DNA of 37,926 nt, from NCBI GenBank assembly GCA_003249795.1, contig QKHZ01000168.1, positions 1 through 37,926 on the forward strand. Direction: 5' to 3'. The stretch is from a bacterium (lineage in GTDB: Bacteria > Planctomycetota > SZUA-567). Below are positions 8,401 through 16,941 of the stretch, piece by piece. Both the position numbers and the translations under genes were made by a program. Below the pieces are notes generated by a model that had not been told where the DNA came from, did no database searches, and worked only from the letters and a program-made list of their open reading frames with translations. Each line of letters starts with the position of its first letter. Position 1 is the first letter of the stretch.

Positions 8401-9739
8401 TGGCGGCGCGTTGTCCTTTTTGCTGGCTGAGGATCGAGATAACGCCGGACTCTGTCAGCGGCCAGAATAGTTTTCGCATCACATATGTTTTGTTTGTGAT
8501 CGGGAAAAAACCGCCGGTTTCATAAGACTTGCCCTGATAGCCTTCATTGCTTCTGTTCAGTGTGCCGTCCGCGTCGAGCCAATTGAGGCAGATGCTGGCA
8601 GACCGGCGCGCGTCATCCGGATATTCGACTTCGATCAGATACGGAACCTGCTTTTGCGGAACGGTGAAGCGGTACGCAAAGCCGGAGTAACTGCGGGGTT
8701 TGGCGCTTGGGTTTGTCGGGATCTCTGCTTCGGGTGGCGTGCAGTCGTGGCTTTCTCGGTACTGGACACCGGCGCCGGTGCTGATTCGGGTCGGGCCGTT
8801 GCATTCGATAAATGTGGCCGGATCGATCGACTTGCCCGCATCGGTCTGCGCGACGCAATCGATATCGTGAATGAGCTGCATCTTTGCGTTTGAATCAGTT
8901 TGACTGTCTTTTGCCTTGGTATCCACGGCGCAGTAGATGCATCGTGCAAACGAACTGGCGGGAAGTTTTTGCCCGTTGACGGTTGCGGTGAGTTCAAAGA
9001 TGCCTTCTGCTGGAGATGGGATCTTGACGGTGAATTTTTTCATGGTTGCATGCGCCGGGACCGACAGTGTCGCCACGGTTTTACTTTTGCTTTCGCGCTC
9101 TTTGCCAAGCGGCAGGGTGATGTCACTTTGGATAAATTCATAGGTATGCGCCGCGTTGTCGCCGCCGGCATAAACCGAGAGGGTAAACGGTTCGCCGCAG
9201 CGCACGACGTCATTTCCCGTCTTCTCGGCGAAGATGACATTTACGGCGCCCGCGTCAGCTTTGCGCAGTTCAAAGGTTTCAAAGATTTTCATCGGGAATG
9301 AATTGCGGCCGGTGCGTTTGATTTTCAGAACGTGCTTGCCTTTTGTCAGCCACAGGTTCGAAACTTTCGCGTAACCGTCTTTGTCGGCACTGTCGGTAGC
9401 GCGGTTGAAATAGCGCAGTGCTCCGTCGATGACAAGGTCGTGTCCCAGATTTCCATCCACTTCTTTGAAGAACAGTTCGTACCATCCCTCATCCGGAACG
9501 GTGATATTATAGCTGACCTGAAAGCCGTGCGGTTTGTGCTTCGGCCCCGGTGTCGGAGCAGGACGTCCGTCTCCGAAGATGGTATCGTCAGCTTTCCAGA
9601 TGCTGCCGCTTGCGATTACTTCCGGTTTCATTGTCTTATCCGTTTTGCTTTCGGGTGTCTCGGCAGCACAGGCCGGAATCAGGCTTGCGCATGCAAAGAG
9701 CGAAAGTGCGGTACAGACGGTTCGTGCAAGTCGTTGCAT
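5474..9739 (-). CDS. Giant secreted glycoside-hydrolase-like protein with several carbohydrate-binding-like domains (1421 aa)
   Basis: The start at 9739 is chosen because AAGGAG lies 9-10 bases upstream; an ATG 33 bp earlier would put a polar stretch before the signal peptide. Residues 1-25 are a signal peptide ending near ACA-A. Then follow a beta-sandwich-like domain (about 40-160, with DEGWYELFF and a K-x-H-x-L-K-I-K-R strand), a beta domain (165-265), a second galactose-binding-like domain (285-455), a presumed TIM-barrel core (about 465-890) with YVPEI, FLGISTR and the block WGYGDWTIQEF near 657, a beta domain (900-1000), helices (1020-1110), and C-terminal beta domains. The last of these (about 1240-1421) has the W-x-x-A-G-P-F opening and a Y-L-N-G-E-R strand typical of sugar-binding sandwiches. 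It is paralogous to the upstream 1712-aa protein across the first two thirds. A family 10-like glycosidase role is a guess; catalytic acids are not assigned. Confidence 0.75.
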   Translation of the reverse strand: MQRLARTVCTALSLFACASLIPACAAETPESKTDKTMKPEVIASGSIWKADDTIFGDGRPAPTPGPKHKPHGFQVSYNITVPDEGWYELFFKEVDGNLGHDLVIDGALRYFNRATDSADKDGYAKVSNLWLTKGKHVLKIKRTGRNSFPMKIFETFELRKADAGAVNVIFAEKTGNDVVRCGEPFTLSVYAGGDNAAHTYEFIQSDITLPLGKERESKSKTVATLSVPAHATMKKFTVKIPSPAEGIFELTATVNGQKLPASSFARCIYCAVDTKAKDSQTDSNAKMQLIHDIDCVAQTDAGKSIDPATFIECNGPTRISTGAGVQYRESHDCTPPEAEIPTNPSAKPRSYSGFAYRFTVPQKQVPYLIEVEYPDDARRSASICLNWLDADGTLNRSNEGYQGKSYETGGFFPITNKTYVMRKLFWPLTESGVISILSQQKGQRAAISRIKISRFDGDVIPLEAAPNRNGRTYSNWYEEIDNWRVMVGSKHLYPDYSASNFAGMQRWIQMVRYYGGNAIGGMGASYQTAFWNSMILEGMEYKDYNFSRLACLLCEKFGMKYVPEIFNNQWYLNKVTLPRMAENPQDVRSMNCNGGENGRGSSPCDLNPLHPAVQDTFIAALGELADTLRDSPAFLGISTRADGWMFRGDFFYPSIHWGYGDWTIQEFEKDTGLHVPGGPSDANAIKELGANNPQLYPKRFIYLNSPQVKDKWTSWRCNRIEDYNTRLLERIRGNRKDIFFAIVGSFDSDKELYESSDRISERALGCGIELKKRSTSDGLAVFATARYGCRETGLTEREIYDGFFDKENVQAGMCSPRGFASYMTYHELNTTWPADLLGIKMKNNEKPPYYCSAVLAAGRNCLEKYAVVLAEQDTAYLSEGGNADSFGDPEIIKPWMKEYTALPALPFEKAAGSNDPVAVWYRTVNKAEAKTLGMQAGLYFYAVNRERIPVSAKIMLPKAAGIKYLTSDKAVTADNNKLELTLDAFELVSFIAPISTTIESAESEISPEMQEYLYNRLAYAQQLKEELTGEQFSTALDEKQFAAYNRTLDTAWTALKENKPWRARVELDMVAMMRANLKTGKLPAGELETTFPDLLTDPGTNGHWNLTEPIIPAKDLAEKIVNTAECKLIDSATVNESWRGYQVLWSDKGTIEFTMDIPALGDYMLTLGQIADQQQAAIASVNGTSLPTPVVIGQNKTPLTMVLPTLHLEPGTVTIRLQGNGGIGIYAVRFLPVLRPIPGKDWKVAGPFPSPWGGFNGHDVKLVKQALEADYPAMTALSDDATFKTSDGKTLGWAFALDGVNSCLADRGVMMPLRTYAAAGGVNIAVTRIHSETDRTALLYLAVDWWARAYLNGERLSTNINKKEFESSGADFNTHYPIYFSTINLKKGENVLVVKQQGGSLGSALTGFITDHPSITTHAHE

Positions 9740-9831
9740 TGTGTCGGTCTCCTTGTTCCAATGGGATTGCATTCATTATCGGTTCATCCTGAAGTTGAAT
9801 TTGTTTGTGTCTTTCAGTTGCAGCGCATGTG

Positions 9832-12800
9832 TCAGTTTATGATTTTCATTTTCAGAATCCGTTGGTTGCCGGTGTCTGCGACATACAGCCATTCGTTTCC
9901 TTTATTGTCCTGCACGGCGACGATTCCGGCAGGCTGGTAGAAATAAAGCCCGTCGCGGTTGTCGAGGTTTCCATAGGTTCCAAATGTCCCGAGCAGTTCG
10001 CCGTTAGCGGAGAAGCAGACGATTTTGTTTGCGGCAAAGTCACTGCACCAGACGCGTCCTTTGCTGTCGGTAGTGATGCCGACCGGCGTGCGTAGCGGCG
10101 GCAGGCGGTGGGGTTGCTCTTCGATAAACGATCGTTTCCAGAGGGTGTTACCCGAAGCGTCAAGACAGGCAACGCTGCGGCTTGCGCCACCGGCGATAAA
10201 GAGTTTGCCTGACTTGTCCTGGTGCAGGCCATAGCTTCCCCATTCGTTTGTCTTGCCCAGATCAACGAGCAGTTCCCGTTGATCGCTATCGGGGTGATAG
10301 CGGAAGATTTCAATATGCTTTAAATTTTTATCCTGACTTCTCAGGCGCAGAAGGATTGAGCCGTCTGTCTGCACTTCAAGGTCAAGCGGTTCGAGAAACG
10401 CATCGCCAATCAGTGGCTTGCCTGTCAGCATCTCAGGCTTGCTCCAACCTTCTGCCTGTTTTGCTGCGCGGTACAGATTTGCCCCCCGGCTGTTACTGTA
10501 AAATCCGAAGTTGCCTGCCAGATACAAATCGCCGTTTGGCGCAAAGGCGAATGATTGCATCTGCTTCTGCCGGATCTGCGGATCAAAGACGACGTCGGCA
10601 AACACAGTGTTGTTCCAGGTCGTTGTCTTTGTTGACGCTGATGGTAGCGGCATGCGCATCAACTTTCCGCCGCTGATAAAGTAGATGCCGTCGTCACGGC
10701 GTTTTAGTTGCGTGAAGCCATTGAGGAAAACAGAACTGTCTTCGGCAAGTCCTGCGATCATCATGCTGTCAAATTCCATCTCTTTTTCGAGAAGGCGATA
10801 GTTGATTGCAACCGCGCCGTTAACCGCTTGCGAAAATCCGATCGTGATCAAGCCTTGTGGATTCATGGCGATGGCATTGGCTTGTGCTGTGAGTTTCTGG
10901 CTCCATGCCAGCGCGAATGATCCGCTTTCATCTTTTCTGAAACAGCAGATACGGAAGCCTCGGTCGCTCAATGCGCAAAGAATAGAACCCTCTCGATTAA
11001 CCGCAACGCGGGTCATCGAAGATGTTTGCCCACTGAGTGCGATCTGCGTCCTGATCTGCATATCTTTTCCCAGAACAACCAGCGCTTGCGGCAGGGCGAG
11101 GTATCCTGTGCCGTCTGCATCAAAGCACAGGTCGATGACACGGCCTTTGAAATAACAGTTTGTCTGGTTGCCGGATTCAACATCGACGAATTCATAGATG
11201 CCGCTGCCATCAGGACGGTATTTATAAACGCCAGCCAGTTCTTCCGGATCGTCGCAGGCGGCATAGATGTTTCCTGACAGGTCAACGGTGTATGCATCGC
11301 TGATCCTGCGGAAACTCTTCTGGTTTTGATTCGGCAGGACAATGTTGTTGCCCAGATTCAGATCAAGAAGACGTCCGAACATTGTCTCGTACAAACTCGG
11401 TGGAGTTTCCCAATTGACACCGGTCAACCGTTTGTCCGGCGTGAGGGCAAGCCTCTTGAGATAGACTGTTTTTGGATTGGTCAGTTCCGCCGTGCGGGTG
11501 TCGCCTGATTCAGGCTTGAACGGTTTCAGCAGCCGGACGGATTTGAGATAATTGCCGCGTTGGTCAAAACACATGTTGATGGTTCCCGACGTTGCCCAGA
11601 GACGGCCTTCGGGGTCATAACACAGGTCATTGATCAGTTCCATCCGCCCGCGGGTGTCGCCCAGAATGGATTCGAGTTTCAGTTCTGGAGGCGCAAGTTT
11701 TGATGCTGCTTGTGATGGTGTAGCAAACGGCTTCTGCTCATAAAGTGCTGTCGGAAACGTTCCTGTCTGGCTGTAAAACTGCACTACTTCAAGGCGCGTC
11801 AGGTTGTCGCGCACCGCGGCCCACTCTTTGCGTTCTGCTGCAAGGACTGCCGTGTTGAGCATGGCCATGAGAGAGCTTGCCTGCGTGTCCGATAGTTCCG
11901 GCGCAATCGTGCGGCTGCGGAGTTGTTCAAGCAGTGTCGATGCCTGTTTGATCAGCGGCTGCAGCGAGTCGATATACGCTTTCGGTGCGGTTGTTTCGCA
12001 GTCAGTAAGAGACGCGCCAGCTTCTGCCTTGAAACTTTTGAGCATGAACGGAGAAAGTTTGAATGTCAGCTTGTTGCCCTCAAGTGAGGCAGGTTCTTGC
12101 GTTGACAGACTGATAAGTTGTCCGGGATTATTCAAGGTTAATGTGACGTCCAGTTCAACCGGAAGGCGGTTAACAGCATAGAAATAAAGCCCGTCATTTT
12201 TCTGCAACATCCAGACAGCTGCAGGATCGCGGCCCTTTTCAAACTTTGTAAACTGCTCTGCAGGAAGTGCGCGATACTCCTGCATAAAAGGCTGCAGCAG
12301 TTTTGGTGTGCCGAAGACCCAGCCGTTGCCGCCGTTGATGATAAATGACGTGTCGTTGTTGGCGACTACGGTCGCATAGGTCTGCAGCTCCCATATTCCG
12401 CTTGGCGAGCACGAGTCGAATGCGTTGTAGCTTTTGCCGCCAAGAAGTGACCAGTCCAGATTTTCATTCACTTCATAGTAGTCGCCGTAGATGGCAAAGC
12501 CGCGTCCGCCGAGTCTTCCGATCCGGCCATAGTCTTCACTCATGAACGGTTCTACTTTTTCGGCATCCGCGATCGGATTGGAGAAACGCCGTCCGTAGGT
12601 GCCGCTGGGAATGACGACCATCCCCGGTTCGTGTGAATACATCCGCCAGTCCATTCCGAACTCCCGCATTTTCCCGAGCTGGGTGTTACTGAATGTCCAG
12701 CGTTCACTGCCGAAGTAGGTGAAGAACAGTTTGGCATCCGGCTTGGCCTGACGGATTCGGTCGCGTAGGCGGCGGTGGAAATCAAAGATCTTTGTGCATC

Positions 12801-14970
12801 GCCAGTTCTGCCACGTTTCCAGCATCGGCCCGCTCAGGAAATCAAAGCGTTTACGAAACCGCTGCGGGTCGTCAGGCAGTCCCGGAACCTTGATGTCGGT
12901 GTCTTTGGTAAATTGAGCAACCGTCCAGTCGCCGTAGCCCCACTCCAGTCCGGGCAGAGCGTTCCATCCCTGCCACTGCCAGCTCAGCATCAGGCGCGAG
13001 GAGATGCCTTCGAACGCCGGGATATCGCCAAGACGATCCGCAAGCTCTCCGAAAACATCGATATACTTTTGTTGGACGTCCGGATGCAGTGCATTGTAGA
13101 TAAACGGAACCCAACTGTAGGTGTACTCTCCGTCCTTGCTGGTTAGTAGATACTCTTTTGATTTGTTGTTTGTAAAGTGGATCGTTTTAATTGATTTGCC
13201 GTCTTTCTTTTCTTCCTGCACGTCGATGCCCATGATTTCACGCTCGAACCACGGCCGTCCGCGCAGGTGGAACTCGGGGATGAATTTGCCGCCGTATTTC
13301 TGCGCCATCAGCGCGACCATCCGCACGCGGTCTTCCTGATCGCACAGGTATCCGTCGAGAAGTTTGCTTGGGTAGCAGTTGCCGCCGTAGACGTTGATTG
13401 TCGGGAACATCAGGTTGGCGCCGACAAACCGGTTCCACTGCCCCCAGCGGTCGATCGAGGCCATCTCTTCAGCGAGTCCGCCGAGGTGGCCCGACTCGCT
13501 TTTGCGTGCGCCAAAGAAACGCGTCCAGCGCCCCGGCTCTTCAAAGTAATAGCCCATCGAACGGCCTTCATATCCTTGCGGTTTGTTGATGGCTGTTGCT
13601 GGAAGTGTTGAGTCGATCCGGTCGATGACGATCTTTGCAGCGGCTGCCTTACAACCTTTATTCAGGTTAATGACGGCGACGATGAGATCTTTATTGTTGA
13701 GCGGATAGAAGAATGCTTCATGAACCTGCATCGCATTTGTTGACGTGTACAGCCCGCCGCTCTCGACACCGCCGGTGCAGACAACGCCGTTTCGCTGGTC
13801 TGCGCCGTCATTGACCCAGAATCCGCAGGAGCGTTTCTGGTCGTCTGGATAGGTTACGCGCAGGCGGTAGGTGTGGTCGCTGTCGGGCAGATCGAAGCGG
13901 TAGGAGAAGCCGTCGAGTCCCCACAGGTTAAGTGGGTCGTGATGTCCCGGCGCGGAGCGGCCGTTTCCTGAACTTTGGCGGTATTGGCCGAAGGGAGCGT
14001 TGACGATTGTCGTGGCGCCGTCTTTTTCAAAGTAGTTTTGATTCTGTGTGACCGGCTGACCGTTGATGGTCTGGCCGACGCAGTCGATCTCCACGACGGT
14101 TGTTGTCTGCAGTGTATCGGATGGCGCGGGCGGATTGTTGGTGTCGATGACGATGAACTTGCTTGCCTTCAGGTCTGCCGGTCGCAGCAGTTTGCCCTCA
14201 ACGCGGGGGACGACAAAGAAGACGCCCTGGTTCGGGAACTCAATCGGTACCTGCTGAAGGATCGGCGTTTCCGTTGCGGGAAATTCAATCGTCGCGGTGA
14301 CGCCGACTTCAACATTTCCTTCCAGCGTTTCATTCAGTAAAACGAGTTCGTATTTTGTCGGCACCGTTGTACCGCCGAGGATGGGCAGTGTGATTTTTGT
14401 CCCGGCGCTGACGACGTTGTTGAACTCGCCTTCTGCGCGGATGCAGCTCTCAGTCCGTCCTTTTCCTGCGCGCAGTTGCCATAACGCAGGCAGCACCCCC
14501 GGAAAGCCGAGGCGACGGATGCGCAAGGTGTGTTTTCCTGCATCCAGATATAAGTTCGCTTCCTTGTACCACCCTCTTTCTTTTCCGGAGTTGATAATGT
14601 CTTCTTTCATCGAGTACGTCAAGAGGTACAGGGGTTTGCCGTCGAGATAGAGATCGCGCGCCCATCCGGGGACGCCGTCCTTTTCCCACAGTTCATACCA
14701 GCCGGTATCGGGGAGGTTGAAGTCGTATTCCGCCCATCCGGCCATCTGGTCGATCTTGCCTTCCGCCTTTTTCTTCTCCGGATCGACGCCATCATAGTTA
14801 TACCACTCAATATTACTGCGGTCGAAACTCCACGCCGTCCGCTCAAGCAGAAACGGTTTCTCTTCCGGCGTTGGTGCAGGTGTTGCCGCTTCTTCTGCTT
14901 TTGTTTGGTATCCAACGCCGCTTGTCAGGATCAGGAGTCCGAGTACAAACGATGCAATTCTTTTTTGCAT
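9832..14970 (-). CDS. Giant secreted glycoside-hydrolase-like protein with C-terminal NHL-type beta-propeller (1712 aa)
   Basis: Residues 1-25 form a signal peptide; AGGAG lies 8-10 bases before the ATG. Two beta-sandwich-like domains (about 42-165 and 290-455) flank a beta domain (180-278). The presumed TIM-barrel core (about 470-905) contains KFIPEFHLRGRPW, PAFEGISSR and EWGYGDWTVAQF near 676. These blocks line up with the 1421-aa neighbour, so the two genes arose by duplication. Beta and helical domains follow (935-1070). Where the neighbour ends in sugar-binding-like domains, this protein has about 600 residues of repeated 'D..G.lyva......i..f..dG' units (1105-1712), ending in YVADTGNQRILKMKI. 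That is the pattern of an NHL-type six- or seven-bladed propeller, known to bind ligands or, in some families, to cleave substrates. It probably acts outside the cytoplasm on a complex glycan; the substrate is unknown. Confidence 0.75.
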   Translation of the reverse strand: MQKRIASFVLGLLILTSGVGYQTKAEEAATPAPTPEEKPFLLERTAWSFDRSNIEWYNYDGVDPEKKKAEGKIDQMAGWAEYDFNLPDTGWYELWEKDGVPGWARDLYLDGKPLYLLTYSMKEDIINSGKERGWYKEANLYLDAGKHTLRIRRLGFPGVLPALWQLRAGKGRTESCIRAEGEFNNVVSAGTKITLPILGGTTVPTKYELVLLNETLEGNVEVGVTATIEFPATETPILQQVPIEFPNQGVFFVVPRVEGKLLRPADLKASKFIVIDTNNPPAPSDTLQTTTVVEIDCVGQTINGQPVTQNQNYFEKDGATTIVNAPFGQYRQSSGNGRSAPGHHDPLNLWGLDGFSYRFDLPDSDHTYRLRVTYPDDQKRSCGFWVNDGADQRNGVVCTGGVESGGLYTSTNAMQVHEAFFYPLNNKDLIVAVINLNKGCKAAAAKIVIDRIDSTLPATAINKPQGYEGRSMGYYFEEPGRWTRFFGARKSESGHLGGLAEEMASIDRWGQWNRFVGANLMFPTINVYGGNCYPSKLLDGYLCDQEDRVRMVALMAQKYGGKFIPEFHLRGRPWFEREIMGIDVQEEKKDGKSIKTIHFTNNKSKEYLLTSKDGEYTYSWVPFIYNALHPDVQQKYIDVFGELADRLGDIPAFEGISSRLMLSWQWQGWNALPGLEWGYGDWTVAQFTKDTDIKVPGLPDDPQRFRKRFDFLSGPMLETWQNWRCTKIFDFHRRLRDRIRQAKPDAKLFFTYFGSERWTFSNTQLGKMREFGMDWRMYSHEPGMVVIPSGTYGRRFSNPIADAEKVEPFMSEDYGRIGRLGGRGFAIYGDYYEVNENLDWSLLGGKSYNAFDSCSPSGIWELQTYATVVANNDTSFIINGGNGWVFGTPKLLQPFMQEYRALPAEQFTKFEKGRDPAAVWMLQKNDGLYFYAVNRLPVELDVTLTLNNPGQLISLSTQEPASLEGNKLTFKLSPFMLKSFKAEAGASLTDCETTAPKAYIDSLQPLIKQASTLLEQLRSRTIAPELSDTQASSLMAMLNTAVLAAERKEWAAVRDNLTRLEVVQFYSQTGTFPTALYEQKPFATPSQAASKLAPPELKLESILGDTRGRMELINDLCYDPEGRLWATSGTINMCFDQRGNYLKSVRLLKPFKPESGDTRTAELTNPKTVYLKRLALTPDKRLTGVNWETPPSLYETMFGRLLDLNLGNNIVLPNQNQKSFRRISDAYTVDLSGNIYAACDDPEELAGVYKYRPDGSGIYEFVDVESGNQTNCYFKGRVIDLCFDADGTGYLALPQALVVLGKDMQIRTQIALSGQTSSMTRVAVNREGSILCALSDRGFRICCFRKDESGSFALAWSQKLTAQANAIAMNPQGLITIGFSQAVNGAVAINYRLLEKEMEFDSMMIAGLAEDSSVFLNGFTQLKRRDDGIYFISGGKLMRMPLPSASTKTTTWNNTVFADVVFDPQIRQKQMQSFAFAPNGDLYLAGNFGFYSNSRGANLYRAAKQAEGWSKPEMLTGKPLIGDAFLEPLDLEVQTDGSILLRLRSQDKNLKHIEIFRYHPDSDQRELLVDLGKTNEWGSYGLHQDKSGKLFIAGGASRSVACLDASGNTLWKRSFIEEQPHRLPPLRTPVGITTDSKGRVWCSDFAANKIVCFSANGELLGTFGTYGNLDNRDGLYFYQPAGIVAVQDNKGNEWLYVADTGNQRILKMKIIN

Positions 14971-15020
14971 AATAAGTTCTCCTGCAAAACCACGTCAGTT
15001 CATGGTTGCGGTACATTCTT

Positions 15021-15039
15021 GTGTCAGTCTGGATGACAC
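15021..15039. repeat. Inverted repeat GTGTCA-N7-TGACAC before the 1712-aa gene
   Basis: A perfect 6-bp inverted repeat with a 7-base spacer lies in the 136-bp gap between the second pilin gene and the 1712-aa gene, about 50 bases before the latter's start codon. It could be a regulator half-site pair or an mRNA hairpin. No convincing promoter was found next to it. Confidence 0.4.
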
Positions 15040-15106
15040 TTTGGTATCGTAATTTTATTCTTCGAGAACCATCCCGTTTGGTTTTCTGCACGGGCTGGAG
15101 GCGGTC

Positions 15107-15868
15107 TTAATTGTTCGACGTTGAGTCTTTGAAAAATTCCCGATTGGCCACTTTGGCTTCGACGGCACCATATGGTTCATGGCTGACATGGGAGTCGAGC
15201 CAGAGCATGGAAAACCCTCCGACATGAACTAGAAAGCCCCCTTTTTGCATAAAGGGGAGTCTAACCGAATCTGCCCAATATGTATGTGTTGATGTAAGCA
15301 TGTTGACGTTATCGATTGCGCCTGCGTTTGATTCTGGAGTCCAGCCGTCATACAGGTAGTAGTCTTTGCTTGGATACCGGTATTTATTGATGTTGCGGGG
15401 TTTGGTGAAATACCAGCTACCGGCGCTTGATTCATAGGGCGATACGCATGAATTTACAGAATAGCTGTAGACAACATCATAGAGTGAAAGATACGAGCGC
15501 GTATCGGACGGGCAGTAAATAATGCTGCTGTTTTTCTTCTGGTATGGTTTGCGTTCGGTGCCATTGCTACAGTCGACATTGTACACAATCTCCATGATCT
15601 TTTGGTACCAGATCCGGCTTCCGTCGCTGTAACCAAGCCCAGCGGCGGGAGCGAAGTCACGGTTTTCCGAGATATAGGTCTGCAGCGCGACTCCGCATTG
15701 TTTGAGGTTGTTCATGCATCCGGCGCTGTAAGCCATGTCCTGCGACTTTTTCAGTGCCGGCAGCAGCATCGACGCGAGGATCGCGATAATGGCAATCACG
15801 ACCAGCAGCTCCACCAGAGTGAACGTGTTTCTTGAGAGTTCTCTGTACTGCAGGCTGCGATCGCGCAT
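15107..15868 (-). CDS. Pseudopilin-like protein (N-terminal methylation motif), second copy
   Basis: This protein of about 253 aa has a short polar leader followed by [20 protein letters not shown], the type IV pilin/type II secretion pseudopilin helix with Glu at +5. The residue before the Phe is Thr, not the usual Gly. The C-terminus has the [13 protein letters not shown] block of the large 'prepilin-type cleavage/methylation, H-X9-DG' family abundant in Planctomycetes and Lentisphaerae. It shares long blocks with the gene just upstream ([32 protein letters not shown]), so the two are tandem duplicates. AAAGG abuts an in-frame ATG at 15880, too close to serve it, so the ATG at 15868 (12-base spacing) was chosen; 15880 remains possible. 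Likely inner-membrane anchored with a surface or periplasmic globular domain; function unproven. Confidence 0.85.
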   Translation of the reverse strand: MRDRSLQYRELSRNTFTLVELLVVIAIIAILASMLLPALKKSQDMAYSAGCMNNLKQCGVALQTYISENRDFAPAAGLGYSDGSRIWYQKIMEIVYNVDCSNGTERKPYQKKNSSIIYCPSDTRSYLSLYDVVYSYSVNSCVSPYESSAGSWYFTKPRNINKYRYPSKDYYLYDGWTPESNAGAIDNVNMLTSTHTYWADSVRLPFMQKGGFLVHVGGFSMLWLDSHVSHEPYGAVEAKVANREFFKDSTSNN

Positions 15869-15898
15869 ATGGTTTCTCATCCTTTACCGGTGGTATGA

Positions 15899-16663
15899 CT
15901 AGTTGTTGTAATAAATTGGGTCTTTGAAAAAATTACCGCTGGCGACTTTGGCTTCGAGTGCGACATAGGTTTCATGGCTGGCGTGCGCGTCGAGCCACAG
16001 TGCGGAGTATCCGCCGTCATGTACTTGAAACCCGCCTGTCGTGGCTGATGTATAGCGCGTTGTTGACCAATAGACGTGTGTCGAAACAAATATGTTCGGG
16101 TTGAATACGATTCCTGCGTTGGTGGTTTGTGTCCAGCTGTCATAAAGGTAAAGGTCTTTACTGGCGTAGCGGTATTGACTCATTTTTCTCGGGTTTGTAA
16201 AACTCCAGACTCCGCCACTCACATACGGGCTGACTACGTAATTTCCGGAATAGCTCCACGCTACATCAAATTCACTCGGGTCTGGATCAGACGGGCACAC
16301 AATAATGCTGCTGTTTTTTCCTTTATACGGTGCGCGTTCTGTTCCATTGTTCACATCAATCCCGTAGGTGAGTTCGATGATGCCGTGATACCAGATCCGT
16401 TGTCCGCTCGTGTCGCCGTCTCCGGATGCAGGCGGATAGTCGTCATTGCTGTTGGCGTAGCTGTGCAGGGCAACGCCGCATTGCTTGAGGTTACTGAGGC
16501 ATCCTGCGCTTTTGGCCAGCTCCTGCGCTTTGCGCAGCGTCGGCATCAGCATCGCCGCGAGAATCCCGATAATGGCGATGACTACCAGCAATTCTACCAG
16601 CGTGAACTGTTTTGAGTGCAGCGTCGCGTCGTGCGCCGGATTTTTTACAGGAAGACTCTTCAT
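15899..16663 (-). CDS. Pseudopilin-like protein (N-terminal methylation motif), first copy
   Basis: This 254-aa protein has a 19-residue polar leader, then [20 protein letters not shown] with Glu at +5; the residue before Phe is Gln rather than Gly. The globular part carries Cys residues in SAGC, NLKQC and IVCPSD blocks shared with the downstream copy, and the C-terminal GGYSALWLDAHAS block of the H-X9-DG pilin-like family. A GAGGGAGAG ribosome-binding site lies about 6 bases before the ATG. It is the first gene of the pilin/giant-protein operon; a promoter with an overlapping palindrome lies about 50 bases upstream. In this lineage such proteins often neighbour polysaccharide-degrading enzymes (recalled knowledge), so a role in displaying or assembling a surface glycan-binding structure is plausible but not shown. 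Confidence 0.88.
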   Translation of the reverse strand: MKSLPVKNPAHDATLHSKQFTLVELLVVIAIIGILAAMLMPTLRKAQELAKSAGCLSNLKQCGVALHSYANSNDDYPPASGDGDTSGQRIWYHGIIELTYGIDVNNGTERAPYKGKNSSIIVCPSDPDPSEFDVAWSYSGNYVVSPYVSGGVWSFTNPRKMSQYRYASKDLYLYDSWTQTTNAGIVFNPNIFVSTHVYWSTTRYTSATTGGFQVHDGGYSALWLDAHASHETYVALEAKVASGNFFKDPIYYNN

Positions 16664-16702
16664 CGTTTTCTCTCCCTCGTCCGGATAAAAGAATAAGCAT
16701 CT

Positions 16703-16720
16703 GCATAATGTGCATTATGC
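16703..16720. promoter_or_regulatory. 18-bp palindromic operator candidate overlapping the pilin-operon -10 box
   Basis: GCATAATG (16703-16710), TG, CATTATGC (16713-16720) is a perfect inverted repeat with 8-bp arms. The right arm contains the -10 hexamer of the minus-strand promoter, so a bound protein would block RNA polymerase. This arrangement is typical of a repressor operator; the regulator is not in the window. Confidence 0.6.
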
Positions 16721-16741
16721 GATATAAATTGGCTTAGTCAA
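16714..16741 (-). promoter_or_regulatory. Sigma70-like promoter of the pilin/giant-protein operon
   Basis: On the minus strand TTGACT (16741-16736) is followed after 16 bases by CATAAT (16719-16714); each matches the consensus at 5 of 6 positions. The expected transcript start near 16707 leaves about 45 bases of leader before the first pilin gene. Confidence 0.65.
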
Positions 16742-16941
16742 GTGTACCAATTCAAAATCAGGATTGTCGGTGACGGCTCTGCTGTTTTTTTCGTGAATAC
16801 GTGTTGATGTAACATGAATTTTGATAGTCGGTTGCGTTTTTTATGCGCTTTCGGGGAGTATACGTTCATTGAGTTGGCTTTGTTCGTAAATTATTTAGTG
16901 TGAAATCCGTCGGCGTTGGTTAATCAATAGTTTTTATATCG

